A DNA stretch of 64,000 nt, from positions 36,952,001 through 37,016,000 of the forward strand of contig OZ231128.1 in the NCBI GenBank assembly GCA_965153355.1, given 5' to 3'. Numbering within the stretch: the first letter of the stretch is position 1; the number at the start of each line of letters is the position of its first letter. The translations under genes were made by a program, and so were the position numbers. This DNA comes from Flaccisagitta enflata (lineage: Eukaryota > Chaetognatha > Sagittoidea > Aphragmophora). The notes below the pieces were generated by a model that was given only the letters and a program-made list of their open reading frames with translations, was not told the origin of the DNA and did not search any database. Shown here piece by piece: positions 25,673-38,247 of the stretch.

Positions 25673-26400
25673 TGGTAATGTTGTCCATCTTTCATAACGA
25701 GGATTTCCATGAGTCAAATGCAATGAACCTTTTACAAAATCTGTTCCTTTTACTTAAATAATGTGTAACCTTATATAAATAACGTCCAGTTATTTAGGGA
25801 TAACGACCTTAGCACAAAATGGCGGATTTTTACCATATAACGACCTCATAACGGCCGACCACTGACGATCAGTAACGCTAATCTCTGCCCATGACAGAAA
25901 AAGCCTTTTTAAATGTCTCCCATAGGAGAATTCTCAGAACACTCGTTGCTTAGGTGAAGCTTATATTGTCTTAGTCTTAGCCAGGTTCGATTTTTTTTTC
26001 AAGATTATTTTTTTCTTGATTGAAAACTAGAAAAGTCTGTCACTCCTTAGGCTGAGAAGAGAAAAAAATACTCTACTGGAATCCTTATTGGATAACCCAT
26101 TCAGACAAATATTTTGACCAGCCAAAGCAGGAAAAGAAATTAATCAAAGGTAAACAAAACAATTAAAAGAGTGAGGTTCATTATTTCAGATGCTAGAGCT
26201 TACGATCATCTTCCAGAGAAGAAAAAGAGCTTTTTAACGTCTATCGAGACAGAAAAAAAGAGCTTATTAACGTCTCTCGAGACACGGTTTTTCTCGGATG
26301 CATGGAAGCGGAAGTGTGGAAAGAATAAAATGATGGAAAAATTATAATCCGACACTTGCAAACAGACACCATCTTGATAAGTGTGCTAGGGAGAGTGCCA
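25673..26400. other. Unique sequence with a short duplication
   Basis: AAAAGAGCTT-AACGTCT-CGAGACA is repeated at about 26225 and 26256. AACGG/ATAACG-rich segments at 25095-25150 and 25790-25860 may be ends of a decayed DNA element. No gene recognised. Confidence 0.45.
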
Positions 26401-26589
26401 GACAATGGCCTTCAGACGGACAGAAAAAAAGAAATACTGGTAGGACAAGAGACAGATGGACAGACGGGCAGACAGACAGACCGACAGAGGGACGTACAGA
26501 AAGTTTAAAGACAGACAGGCTGACGGACAGATAGGAGGTAAAACAGACGGACAGACCAAGAGACCGAGAGACAGATCGACAGGGAGACA

Positions 26590-26598
26590 CACAGAAAT

Positions 26599-26665
<67 letters not shown>

Positions 26666-26706
26666 GTTAGACAAACAGACAGTCAGACAGACAGACAGAC
26701 AGACAT

Positions 26707-26765
<59 letters not shown>

Positions 26766-26767
26766 GC
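26590..26767. repeat. (CAGA)n array
   Basis: Tetranucleotide array with a diverged GGACAGAC flank from about 26440. Confidence 0.96.
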
Positions 26768-26816
26768 TGTAAGAGCGGGTAGAGGAAACGGGTAAGAGGT
26801 AGTGAGACACAGGATA

Positions 26817-26943
26817 AACCGGGCCAAGTAGGCCAGTTAGGTGCGCCGTGTGGATCGTCGAACGAATGCGTTCTCGACCAACAGACCAACAGACCAACAG
26901 ACGGACAAAGCCAGTTAAAGAGGTGCTTTGGCGCACCTGAAAA
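26817..26943 (-). mobile_element. HP element, GGTGC-stem variant
   Basis: GACCAACAGACC repeats, GGACAAAGCCAGTTAAAG, and hairpin AGGTGCTTTGGCGCACCT (26921-26938) then GAAAAC. The stem GGTGC/GCACC is not found in other copies. Confidence 0.55.
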
Positions 26944-27482
26944 CAAGTTCTAGAGAACAACGTTGCGTGCGCAGGAATTTTCAAACAACAAGGCAGACAA
27001 AAAATTAGAAAAATGCAAAAAAGTGGACAAAAGACACTTTTATAGCCTTGCGCACAGTCAAAAGAATTCTTATGTTCTTAAGAATCGAAGAAAAGAGGAC
27101 GAAAAAAATTAGTGACCGACCGACCGACTGAGCGACGGACCAGTAGACAAAGTGAGGTGTATAGTAAGAGAAGTCTTATGTTGTGAAATAGGAAGAGAGG
27201 AAAGAGACGTAATTAACGATAGGTTTCCATGTCCACTGCGATCCTTGACAATTGTCAGATAAAGATTATGCGCGGACAGATATCACGACTTCTCTTGGCA
27301 TTGATGCAACTTCCTTTGAAAGACGAGGCTTTGCCACTGGAACGAGACGCTTGGACGCTTGGAAACATACGTTCAAGCTGATGGTGTCTATTGCAAATTT
27401 GTTCTTGCATATTCATGATATCATTACATCACATTATACAAACTCTATAAAGAATCAAGACGTAACAAAGATTACGCATTTC

Positions 27483-27483
<1 letters not shown>
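26944..27483. other. Unique sequence with one HP-like fragment
   Basis: GACCGACCGACCGACTGAGC followed by GACAAAGTGAGGTGTATAG (27113-27166) looks like an HP interior without its hairpin. No gene recognised. Confidence 0.45.
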
Positions 27484-27564
<81 letters not shown>

Positions 27565-27589
27565 CGTGAGTGAGTGAGTGCGTGCGTGC

Positions 27590-27638
<49 letters not shown>

Positions 27639-27672
27639 TGCGTGCGTGCGTGCTTGTGTGTGTGTGTGTGTG
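27484..27672. repeat. (GT)n with GTGC/GAGT variants
   Basis: GT array with CGTGCGTG and GAGTGAGT islands. Confidence 0.97.
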
Positions 27673-27983
27673 ATAATTCGTGACCTCCTCTGGTAAACCG
27701 GTACATGCAAAATGAGATAAAAGGGGGGCCATATGTTGAGGTTGGTTCACAGACGGCGTAAAAACCACACCTTTCCATTCGTCTCCCGGAGAGTGAAAAA
27801 GCGGCGAGAATCCCGACCGTAAAATGTGCACAAGATAGATCGATTCTACAAGATTTCCTTTTCACTGCTATCTCCTTCTCTACTGTCTTCTCCCTCTTTT
27901 ACTTCCGTTATTTTCTTTCTTTCCTCCCTCTCCTTCCTCTCCTTCTTCTTCACTCTCTCATTCTTTTCCTTCCTTTCCTTCCT

Positions 27984-28285
27984 TTCCTTTTTGGGCTGAG
28001 GCCCAAAAGGGATCAATGACCTCTGCTTTCACATAGGAAAATTTTCTCCTCCTTCTTCTCCCCTTTCTTCTCCAATGGAGAATCTCCATCCCCCCCTCCC
28101 CCCACCTCCAGACCCAAATCCCCAAAGGCTTTAAGATGGGAGAAGGAGGAGGAGAATGAGGAGAAAATTACCTTGTGTAAAAGCATAGGTCATGTCATTG
28201 ACCACTTCGGGGCGCTCCCTCAATTACAATCAAACCCACATAAGCAGGGCACGGGTACCGCTGTCCATCTCTCACTTTTGTGACT
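27984..28285 (+). mobile_element. FB element, compact copy
   Basis: Left arm TTTTGGGCTGAGGCCC, AATGACCTCTGCTTTCACAT, GAAAATTTTCTCC. The right inverted arm has GAGAAAATTACC and AAAAGCATAGGTCATGTCAT, followed by the tail GCAGGGCACGGGTACCGCTG. Confidence 0.68.
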
Positions 28286-28288
28286 ATT

Positions 28289-28625
28289 TTGCTTCCTTTC
28301 CTTCCTTTCCTTCCTTTCCTTCCTTTCCTTCCTTTCCTTCCTTTCCTTCCTTTCCTTCCTTTCCTTCCTTTCCTTCCTTTCCTTCCTTTCCTTCCTTTCC
28401 TTCCTTCTCTCTTTTCCTTCCATTCCTTCATTTCCTTTCGTTCCTTCTTTTTATTCCTTTCCTTCCTTTCTTTTCCTTCCTTCCCTTCCTTTCCTTCTTT
28501 CTTTCTTTTCCTTCCTTTCCTTCCTTTCCTTCCTTTCCTTCCTTTCCTTCCTTTCCTTCCTTTCCTTCCTTTCCTTCCTTTCCTTCCTTTCCTTCCTTTC
28601 CTTCCTTTCCTTCCTTTCCTTTCTT
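28289..28625. repeat. (TTTCCTTCC)n 9-bp array
   Basis: About 36 units with a diverged centre (28410-28500). Confidence 0.95.
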
Positions 28626-29008
28626 CCCTTCTTTTTCTTTTTGTCTCCTTTTCTATCTTTTAGCCTCCCTTAGTCTCGAATAATGATACAAAATCAAGTT
28701 GATAACCCTAGTAAAAAGTTGCCAGTTTTCATGACACACTTGATATCACTGTAATTTACTTAATCCTTTGATATCCCGAGCCAGAATTTACATAAAGATC
28801 TAAAATTTGGTGTTAGGCATATCGTTTTATGTCTGTAGTGAATTGGAAAAATGGATTTAGAATTTATTTTCTTGTTAGAATTGAATGTCAATACAATCAG
28901 GCAGACAACTCTCACAAAAAGAATTCCGGCCCCGAGCTGTGAAAATGTTGTTGTTGCTGTTGTTGTTGTTTTTTTTTTTAACAAATCTGTTAATTCTTTT
29001 CCCCTATT
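28626..29008. other. Unique non-coding sequence
   Basis: No gene recognised. Confidence 0.45.
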
Positions 29009-29209
29009 TAGTCGCGTGCTACGCGACTCTACATCCCGCTTTGTCAGTCCGTCGGTCGGTCGGTTGGTTGGTCGGTTGGTCCCCTTTTTGATTTTTTGGC
29101 GTTTTTGTGCATTTTGAGCATACGGCTCATGCCCAGATGCCCTATTGACCATCTCCAGCACGGCTCCTGCCCACCCGCACGCGACTAGGGTAGCCGTGTA
29201 TTCAACCTT
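29009..29209 (+). mobile_element. HP element, full copy
   Basis: Hairpin AGTCGCGTGCTACGCGACT (29010-29028), CTACATCCCGCTTTGTCAG, GTCGGTTGG repeats, CCTGCCCACCCGCACGCGAC, TAGCCGTGTATTC. Confidence 0.75.
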
Positions 29210-29580
29210 CTATCCTCTTTGAGCCGGGTTACAGAATTTGCGAGTTTCGACTTGGGCGCTATTTTTGGCTGTTGTCTAAAAAGTGTCTACTTGTTATCTC
29301 GTTGTGTCATTAAAGCAGACAGTGCACCGTTGTATATGATATAAGCGCCGAAGAGAATGGGCTATAATCGGGCCGGCCCAATTGACTTAGTGACCTTTTT
29401 TTTAATGCCCCTGCCCAGCCGATCATGACCCGGTCATCCATTGACTTCAATCATACATCTTGAGACGCCAAACAGATCATACACCCATAATGTATGTTGT
29501 TTGTTCGCACAAAATAGGTGTTGATATAATAAATGAGGCAAACAATTACATCTCGAATTGCCTGTTTGTCTCACAAAACG
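29210..29580. other. Unique non-coding sequence
   Basis: No gene recognised. Confidence 0.45.
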
Positions 29581-29581
29581 A

Positions 29582-30620
<1,039 letters not shown>

Positions 30621-30624
30621 AGAA

Positions 30625-30710
<86 letters not shown>

Positions 30711-30977
30711 AAGAAAGAAAGGAAGAAAGGAGGAAAGGAAGAAAGGAAGAAAGGAAGGAAGGAAGGAAGGAAGGAAGGAAGGAAGGAAGGAAGGAAGGAA
30801 GGAAGGAAGGAAGGAAGGAAGGAATGGAAAGAAAAGGAAGTAAGGGAGGAGAGAAGGAAGGAAGGAAGGTAGGAAGAAAGGAAAGGAGGAAGGAAGAAAG
30901 GAAGGAAGGAAGGAAGGAAGGAAGGAAGGAAGGGAGGAAGGAAGGAAGGAAGGAAGGAAGGAAGGAAGGAAGGAACA
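30625..30977. repeat. (GAAA)n then (GGAA)n array
   Basis: About 350 bp of purine tetranucleotides; the shift from GAAA to GGAA is at about 30720. Confidence 0.97.
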
Positions 30978-31104
30978 TAAAAAGACAATGCTGGAGAGAA
31001 TTGTCCGGCATGAGGAAAATTTGAATTCAAACTCGTTTAGTCGATTTCTATGCTATGAAATGTCTCTTTTACTGCAATCGGACAGATTCGAATATGTTTT
31101 AGTC

Positions 31105-32141
<1,037 letters not shown>

Positions 32142-32381
32142 GACGTGAGTGTTCATGTGTGGATTTTCCTGACATCACGGACAATTTTTTTTTCTCGTTT
32201 TGCTAGGTCGAATTTTTTGTCGCGCAGAATTTTGATGGGCTATCATAACATCATCTTCATATCATATCATCATAACAAAGCATGAAATTCAAATGAGAAT
32301 GAACACACACGAGAGATCGAAGGCACACTGTCATTTAAAACAAGGTAAAGTAAGCCAACGACGCATTCTCCTATCCATTTT

Positions 32382-32586
32382 TAGTCGCCTACACGACTCT
32401 GAAAGCTGCTTTTTCGGTTATTTGAACGGTTAGTTGGTCGTTTGGTCGGTTAGTAATAATTAGCTATTTCGGCGTTTAGATGTGGTTTTTGCATTACTGT
32501 CCCGCCCAAATGTTTTATAAGCTTATTTCATGACTGCCCCTGCCAAACCGCACGCAACTTGGGAGGCCGTGTAACCGGCCTTATTT
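32382..32586 (+). mobile_element. HP element, diverged full copy
   Basis: AGTCGCCTACACGACT, GAAAGCTGCTTTTTCGG, TTGGTCG repeats, CCTGCCAAACCGCACGCAAC, GGCCGTGTAACCGGCC. Confidence 0.65.
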
Positions 32587-32710
32587 ATGAATAAAGTGGC
32601 TTATGAATGAATGACTGAATGAATGAAAGAATGAATGAACGATCAAATGTATGAATTGAGGATTATGAATGGGTTTTATTGGTTCTGGATTTAGAAAGTG
32701 TCTCGGATTG

Positions 32711-32806
32711 ACTCAACTGACTAACTGACTGACTGACTGACTGACTGGCAGACTAAACGACTGATACAGCCTCTCATTGAGATGTGCGAACGCATCTTAA
32801 AATACC
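32711..32806 (-). mobile_element. HP fragment, ATGCG-stem variant
   Basis: GACTGACTGACT array, ACAGCCTCTCATTG, hairpin AGATGTGCGAACGCATCT (32780-32797), then TAAAATA. Confidence 0.6.
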
Positions 32807-33100
32807 ATATGGTGATATGGATGTTTTTTCCCTATTTATCGCGACTCCATTTAACGCACCCTCAAATAACGTGACGAAAAATCATGTGATGAAACTTTTA
32901 ACATTAAGGACATATCTGCTAGTTGAAGTTTGAAAAAACAATCTTTGTTCAAAATCTTTGACGTTGATGTGTGTCACAGCAAAACAACAATATCAAAATT
33001 TCGGAGAGCTGCAATGATGTATGACAGGCTATCAAGCATAACGACCTATTTATGCAAATCTTGATGCGACTTTGAGATTATATATACAGTAGTGACAGAA
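32807..33100. other. Unique non-coding sequence
   Basis: No gene recognised. A short (AG)n follows at 33103-33139. Confidence 0.45.
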
Positions 33101-33101
33101 T

Positions 33102-33141
<40 letters not shown>

Positions 33142-33259
33142 CGCTCTCTGATTCTCTTTCTGTTTTGCTGTTTCCCAGTCTGTTAGTCCGTATGTATACC
33201 TTTCCCTCCTTGTATATACACTTGTATCTCTGTCAGGCGGTCTCTCGGTCTACCTAACT

Positions 33260-33383
<124 letters not shown>

Positions 33384-33519
33384 CATCTCTAAAGGGACTC
33401 ATGTCTTTCACCATTGTTGCTTCAATTCCCGCTTTGCGGCGCGCTAGACACGACGAGAGAGCAGCGCAGAGAAAAGAGCAAAGTCGAGTTTGTTGACAGT
33501 GCAAATCCTCCGCAGCTAA

Positions 33520-34640
33520 GTAATGGTAAGTCAGTTAACGCGACTCCTTTGAGACTGAATGACGGAATGGACAATTGTCTGAGGAGTGAGAAGGCAGGGT
33601 AAGGCATGCGTAGAGGAGGGGGAAGGAGGACGCCTGAGAGCAAGAACGAGCTGAAATGGATTAGTGCAACCCGCGGATTCTAGGCTATTCCTTATACTTT
33701 GGCTGTTGCCGATCTTCTGTTTTAGGGGTATAATCGAAAAAAGAATAAAATTAACCCCAAAATCCGCTAGAGGCGCCCTCGATAGTGACTTAGACTGACT
33801 TAAAACAATTGGCACCTCCATATGACGATGAGAAATTGCGCTGACTCTGTTGCTAGTGTAGTGTGAATATTTATAAACAAACAAGCGTTTAGAAAATAAC
33901 GATAATTGAATTTATGTTTGAACCCTATCGTTTTGGAATGCAATTCAGGGTAGCTTCCTATGACTATTGAGATTGTACTGAAACAAAAGTTGAGGATTTT
34001 TTGGCCTCAGGTACCAGAACAATGAACTTTTAGTAAAGGGCCTCTATCTATATATGTTAGATTGAAATCAGGTTAAATGTGTTTTCCCATTGGTTTTCTC
34101 AAACATGAAGGGTTCTTATGTAAAGAACACATCTAAAGCATGTATTATATGTATTTTTATTGTTTTTATCATTCAAGAAGTTTCATCTTTAGTAATATGA
34201 ACTAGAAAGGTTTTATAAGGCTTTTCAGCGGGATGCACTCGGATTGATACAGCAGAGGGTGCGGTTGCGAATAACAACATAGACAATTGTCTAAGGAGGC
34301 AGGGTTAGGCAGGCGGTGGGAGGAACACGGCTGAAAGAACACAAGAGAAGAAATGGATTGGTGAGGAGAGGGTGCGGTTGACTGGTAGTTAACAAGGCCA
34401 ACACCTGTAAGTCGCGTGCGAGATCAAATGAGAGGGTGTTGTAGTGAATGGCCGGATGGACAATTCTCAAAGAATGGGAATATATTGGAACAAAACTGAA
34501 GAGGGTGAGGTTGCAATAAATGACGAAATGGACAATTGTCTGAGATTGCATGGTAAGGCAGACCGCGGGAGGAGCCTGGCAAAGACTGAATTGAAGTTGT
34601 GAATGACCGAATCGATAATCGTCTGAGAAAAAAAACGATG
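33520..34640. repeat. Local cluster of a 100-140 bp diverged repeat
   Basis: GAATGACGGAATGGACAATT and GTCTGAGGA, followed by GGCAGGGTAAGGCA and a GGGAGGA block, recur near 33555, 34275, 34450 (short), 34518 and 34600. No inverted termini seen; probably a local duplication series. No gene recognised between copies. Confidence 0.6.
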
Positions 34641-34902
34641 TCATTTATTCCATCCCAATCCAATTCATAGTCACCTCAGCAGTCCAATCACATGCGCATG
34701 ATCTTATTTGAGAAATCAGCAGAGAGTGCAAAAATCTCAAAGTTTATTTCCCTGCTCAAAGTAAAAGAATTTTGATTGACTTCTCTATTTTATACGGGCT
34801 GGTGAAAAGATTACACATGCAAAGACATTGACATCGACGAGATGATGGATATGTTCAAGCTGTCGATAGAATTTCATCTTTTTTCTGTGTGTGCATTCAA
34901 AA

Positions 34903-35014
<112 letters not shown>

Positions 35015-35144
35015 CATATGCTTTATCCAGCGACCTATTTTTCCTGTCTCTGTCTCTGTCTCTGTCTCTCTTTCCCACCTTTTGGGCAGCAGCTCTGATT
35101 GGTCTGATGATCTATGCTTTCACATATGAGGAAATTTCTCTTTC

Positions 35145-35260
35145 TTCTTCTTTTTCTTTTTCTTCTTCTTCTTCTTCTTCTTCTTCTTCTTGTTCTCCTT
35201 TTTCTTCTTCTTCTTCTTCTTCTTCTTCTTCTTCTTCTTCTTCTTCTTCTTCTTCTTCTT

Positions 35261-35291
<31 letters not shown>

Positions 35292-35460
35292 TTCTTGTTT
35301 TCGTTGTTGTTGTTGTTCTTCTTCTTCTTCTCCTCCTTCTTCTTCTACTTCTTCTTCTTCTTCTTCTTCTCCTTCTTTTTCTTTTTCTTTTTCTTTTTCT
35401 TTTTCTTTTTCTTTTTCTTTTTCTTTTTCTTTTTCTTTTTCTTCTTCTTCTTCTTCTACT
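35145..35460. repeat. (CTT)n / (TTTTTC)n array
   Basis: Long pyrimidine tract inside the FB element. Confidence 0.95.
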
Positions 35461-35565
35461 TCTTTTTCATCTCCTTCTTATCTTTCTCCTTCGCCCCTCT
35501 CCCCAAGATTCAAATCTCAGCCTACAAGCCTAAATCCTAGCCTTGAGGCTTGACACTCAGTCTCA

Positions 35566-35830
35566 GGGGGCGTTTCTAGTCAAAGACGATCGCGTTTTGA
35601 AAGGGCCACTTGGTCGCTCGCTACATTTGTTCGCTCACACCGCTCACTCCGCTCACTCGCTCCGCAGCGCTTCGCTTCGCTATGCTCGCTTTGCTCGCTC
35701 CGTTCACGGGCTCGCTCACTCACTTTGCTCACTCCCTCGTGGGACAGTTGAAAATCTTAAATATGTGTTCACGCTGTTATCGCGTTTCACGGGAACAAAC
35801 GCGTTTTTCATCTTCACTAGAAACACGCCC
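35566..35830. mobile_element. M3 element, copy 3 (3-bp TSD TCA)
   Basis: Starts GGGGGCGTTTCTAGT and ends ACTAGAAACACGCCC, flanked by TCA at 35563-35565 and 35831-35833. Best-preserved copy. Terminal inverted similarity extends about 35 bp to the CGCGTTTT motif on each side. No ORF. Confidence 0.85.
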
Positions 35831-36040
35831 TCAGGGTGCAAATCCCATCTTGGGCCCGAATTTAAGCCTTGTTGTCGAAATTGTCCCCTCAGACCAAGAT
35901 TCCCCATGCGCCTTTCCAGAGATCACTGCATTGGTCCCTAAGAGGCTGCTGCCCCTCTCGACATCCTTTCACACATACTAGCCCAGGGGTATCGGGCACC
36001 ACTGACCATCTAACGCTTTTGCGAGTATTTTGCTCTTTCT

Positions 36041-36402
36041 CTCATTCATGATGATGGCGACGTCGGCACCTTGCCCATAATTTCCGCATGAGAAAAAATC
36101 AAAAGAGAAGGATAACGCATTACGTCACTTATGGAAATCGACGCGAGCATGCCCATTTGCCCGATTATGGACAAGGGGGAGAATGGCGAAAGAAGGTGCC
36201 CCTTTGCTGCTGCAAAGCTGCTTCAGAAAAGGCAGCGGCGGTCGTAGTTGCTGTTGTTGCATCAGCAGCTGCAGCAACCGATGCCTCGCCGACGGCGGTT
36301 GCTTAAAACCGGCGCCAGAGTCGAGGGATGAGGATGAGGGGGATCTTTCATAATGGAAAAGAAGGGGGGGTTGATCTAGCCAAAAAAAAGTTGAAATGAA
36401 TG

Positions 36403-36405
<3 letters not shown>
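36041..36405. other. Unique non-coding sequence
   Basis: GC-richer GCAGCGGC/GCTGTTG patch at 36220-36310. No gene supported. Confidence 0.45.
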
Positions 36406-36407
<2 letters not shown>

Positions 36408-36477
<70 letters not shown>

Positions 36478-36480
36478 TAC
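36408..36480. repeat. Compound (AG)n-(ACAG)n array
   Basis: AG to 36438, then ACAG. Confidence 0.96.
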
Positions 36481-36736
36481 AGAGACAGAGACAGAGCGAC
36501 AGGAAGTAGAGAGAGACGGATGGAAAAGGTCGTAATTGAGAGTTGATTAGTCGGTGAAAGAATAAAGAGAAAAGTAGAACTGAAGAAAATGACTTGATTA
36601 ATGACATTTTGGACAAGAATGGCCACGAGCGAGGAGAACATGGAAAAGATGACAAATCAAAGCCACGTTTTTCGGACATAACTCGATCATTACGTCTCGG
36701 TTGACTCTGGGTTTATAACAATGGTTTTACATCTTT

Positions 36737-37054
36737 TTTGGGCAGCGACCCCGAAGGGGCCGATGACCTTTGCTTTCACATATGCAGAAATTTTTCCTTC
36801 TTCTCAAGCTCAAATCCTTGGCTCAAGTCTCAAATCCCTGCTTCAAGGCTTGTATCCCAGGCCTTAAGGCTCAAATCCCAGGCTTAAGACTCATATCAAA
36901 GCCTTGAACCCAAATCCTAGTCTTGGAGCCCAAATCCCAGCCTTAAAGCCAATATTCCAGACTTCACGCCTCAGCCTTTAGCCGCAAATCCTAGCCCCAA
37001 GACTCAAATCCTAGTGTTAACCATAGGTCACTGGGTCCTTCAGGGCCTATTCTT
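36737..37054 (+). mobile_element. FB element, copy with minimal right arm
   Basis: Left arm TTTTGGGCAGCGACCCCGAA, GATGACCTTTGCTTTCACAT. Body of about a dozen AAATCCCAGCCTTAAGGCT-type units. The right arm, CATAGGTCACTGGGTCCTTC then AGGGCC, is its inverse. Confidence 0.68.
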
Positions 37055-37267
37055 CATGAGTCACTGGTTCATTGTTTTAATCATTACCCTCTTGGTCGAA
37101 CGATTGATTATTAATGCATGAACTTGAACATACTTCATTTTAACGTTTTTGAGTTTATTCATGTTTTGATTGACAGCAGTGCAGAGTAAGCAATCTTTCT
37201 TGTTTCGGGAGACGCATCACATGGGGCCACTAAAATAGTGAGAAAAATTTTTTTTCATAAATTTCGT

Positions 37268-37440
37268 TCATAGGGTCACACCTCGCTATGACCAACCCAG
37301 CAGCAATGGAAATCCACCCATAAGCAAAATGAATTCAAAGTCCCTTTATGTCAATTCTTTTAATTTCTCATATTGGCAATAACAGAAACCCACTTAAAAC
37401 AAAAGAAATTTGTTGGTCCCTTGCTATCTGTTATTGAGAA
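37268..37440. repeat. Dispersed repeat with TTGGTCCC end, copy 2
   Basis: Shares AATCCACCCATAA, TTTTAATTTCTCATATTGGC and AAATTTGTTGGTCCC with the copies at 11735 and 53880. Confidence 0.5.
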
Positions 37441-37835
37441 GTTCAACTCTAATTTTTATCAGATGAGATCCCAAACTCAAATTGTGTGACATTGTATGAC
37501 GTTGTTTTAACCAACACCATTAACCATCTGGATTTCAAGCAAGAGTCAATTCATGTACTAGTTTTGCTCAAGGGCACTGAGTTGGTTATACCCATGGTTT
37601 GTTCACTTTGCCATCAATCTAGGCTTAAATGCGGCTAACTATACAGTAGATGTCGTCTATACTTGGAAATACGGGGGCCCCCATATCCTAATTACCATTT
37701 GTGCAAATAAAATGAAATTGTGTGTATAATGCTTATGTCCTATAGGGTTGACGATGGGGTATGGCAGCTCAGTGAAGAGAAAATTCTTTTGAATATACTA
37801 AATCAAATTCGCTTAGAAAAATCAGTTTCTGGAAG

Positions 37836-37898
37836 TGGTCTAGTGGTTAACTCACTTGACTGCAGATTTATCTTGAATAGTTTATTAAGTCAAAAGTT
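37836..37898 (+). pseudogene. tRNA-Cys-like sequence, 5' part (A box)
   Basis: TGGTCTAGTGG (37836-37846) matches the RNA polymerase III A-box consensus at every constrained position. CTTGACTGCAGA (37855-37866) resembles the anticodon arm of tRNA-Cys(GCA). The matching B box lies beyond the LTR element at 45786-45796. Acceptor and T stems do not pair well, so this is a tRNA-derived sequence or SINE head rather than a working tRNA gene. Confidence 0.55.
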
Positions 37899-38154
37899 TG
37901 TGGGCTCTCAATAGAGTCCATCCTTTTATCTGCTATCATCAATCTCATTTGCATAATGCAGTATCCACTCTTATGATTAATTCCTTTGTTCTTGCATATC
38001 CGATTATTGCTATACTCCTTTCCCCCTTCTCTTATATGTCATACATGAGGTCAATCATGTTACATTGTCACAATTACCCTCCTATATAATCCTATTGCAA
38101 AGTGATGTAGCTATCTCTTATGGCATATCTTGTAATTCACCCTGACTGCTCTTA
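37899..38154 (+). repeat. 5' LTR, first part
   Basis: First 256 bp of the LTR. It carries a candidate TATA box TATATAAT (38083-38090). The single difference from the 3' LTR in this part is at 38150, 5 bp from the LINE junction. Confidence 0.93.
38083..38090 (+). promoter_or_regulatory. Candidate LTR TATA box
   Basis: TATATAAT about 185 bp into the LTR; the same motif is at 45505-45512 in the 3' LTR. The LINE insertion begins 65 bp downstream and separates this promoter from the element body. Confidence 0.4.
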
Positions 38155-38172
38155 TTTTTTTTTTTTTCATTG

Positions 38173-38178
38173 TTTATT
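38173..38178 (-). terminator. LINE polyadenylation signal
   Basis: AATAAA on the minus strand, 5 bases before the A tail. Confidence 0.75.
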
Positions 38179-38247
38179 CACACAATATAAATTGCGTAGT
38201 ACAGATATAAATAGAATTCAGAAGCATAAATAAGAAACAAGAGCAAA

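Larger units (their letters stand above)
35078..36040 (+). mobile_element. FB element interrupted by an M3 insertion
   Basis: Left arm TTTTGGGCAGCAGC, TGATGATCTATGCTTTCACA, AATTTCTC, then (CTT)n arrays (35145-35460), then TCAAATCTCAGCC-type 20-bp repeats. These are split by the M3 element 35566-35830 and resume after it. Right side GGCTGCTGCCCC and the tail GGGCACCACTGACCATCTAA. Confidence 0.65.

Noticed and set aside
25095-25860. AACGGATAA-rich segments as termini of a DNA transposon
   Set aside because: The two segments are not convincingly inverted and no target duplication could be fixed.
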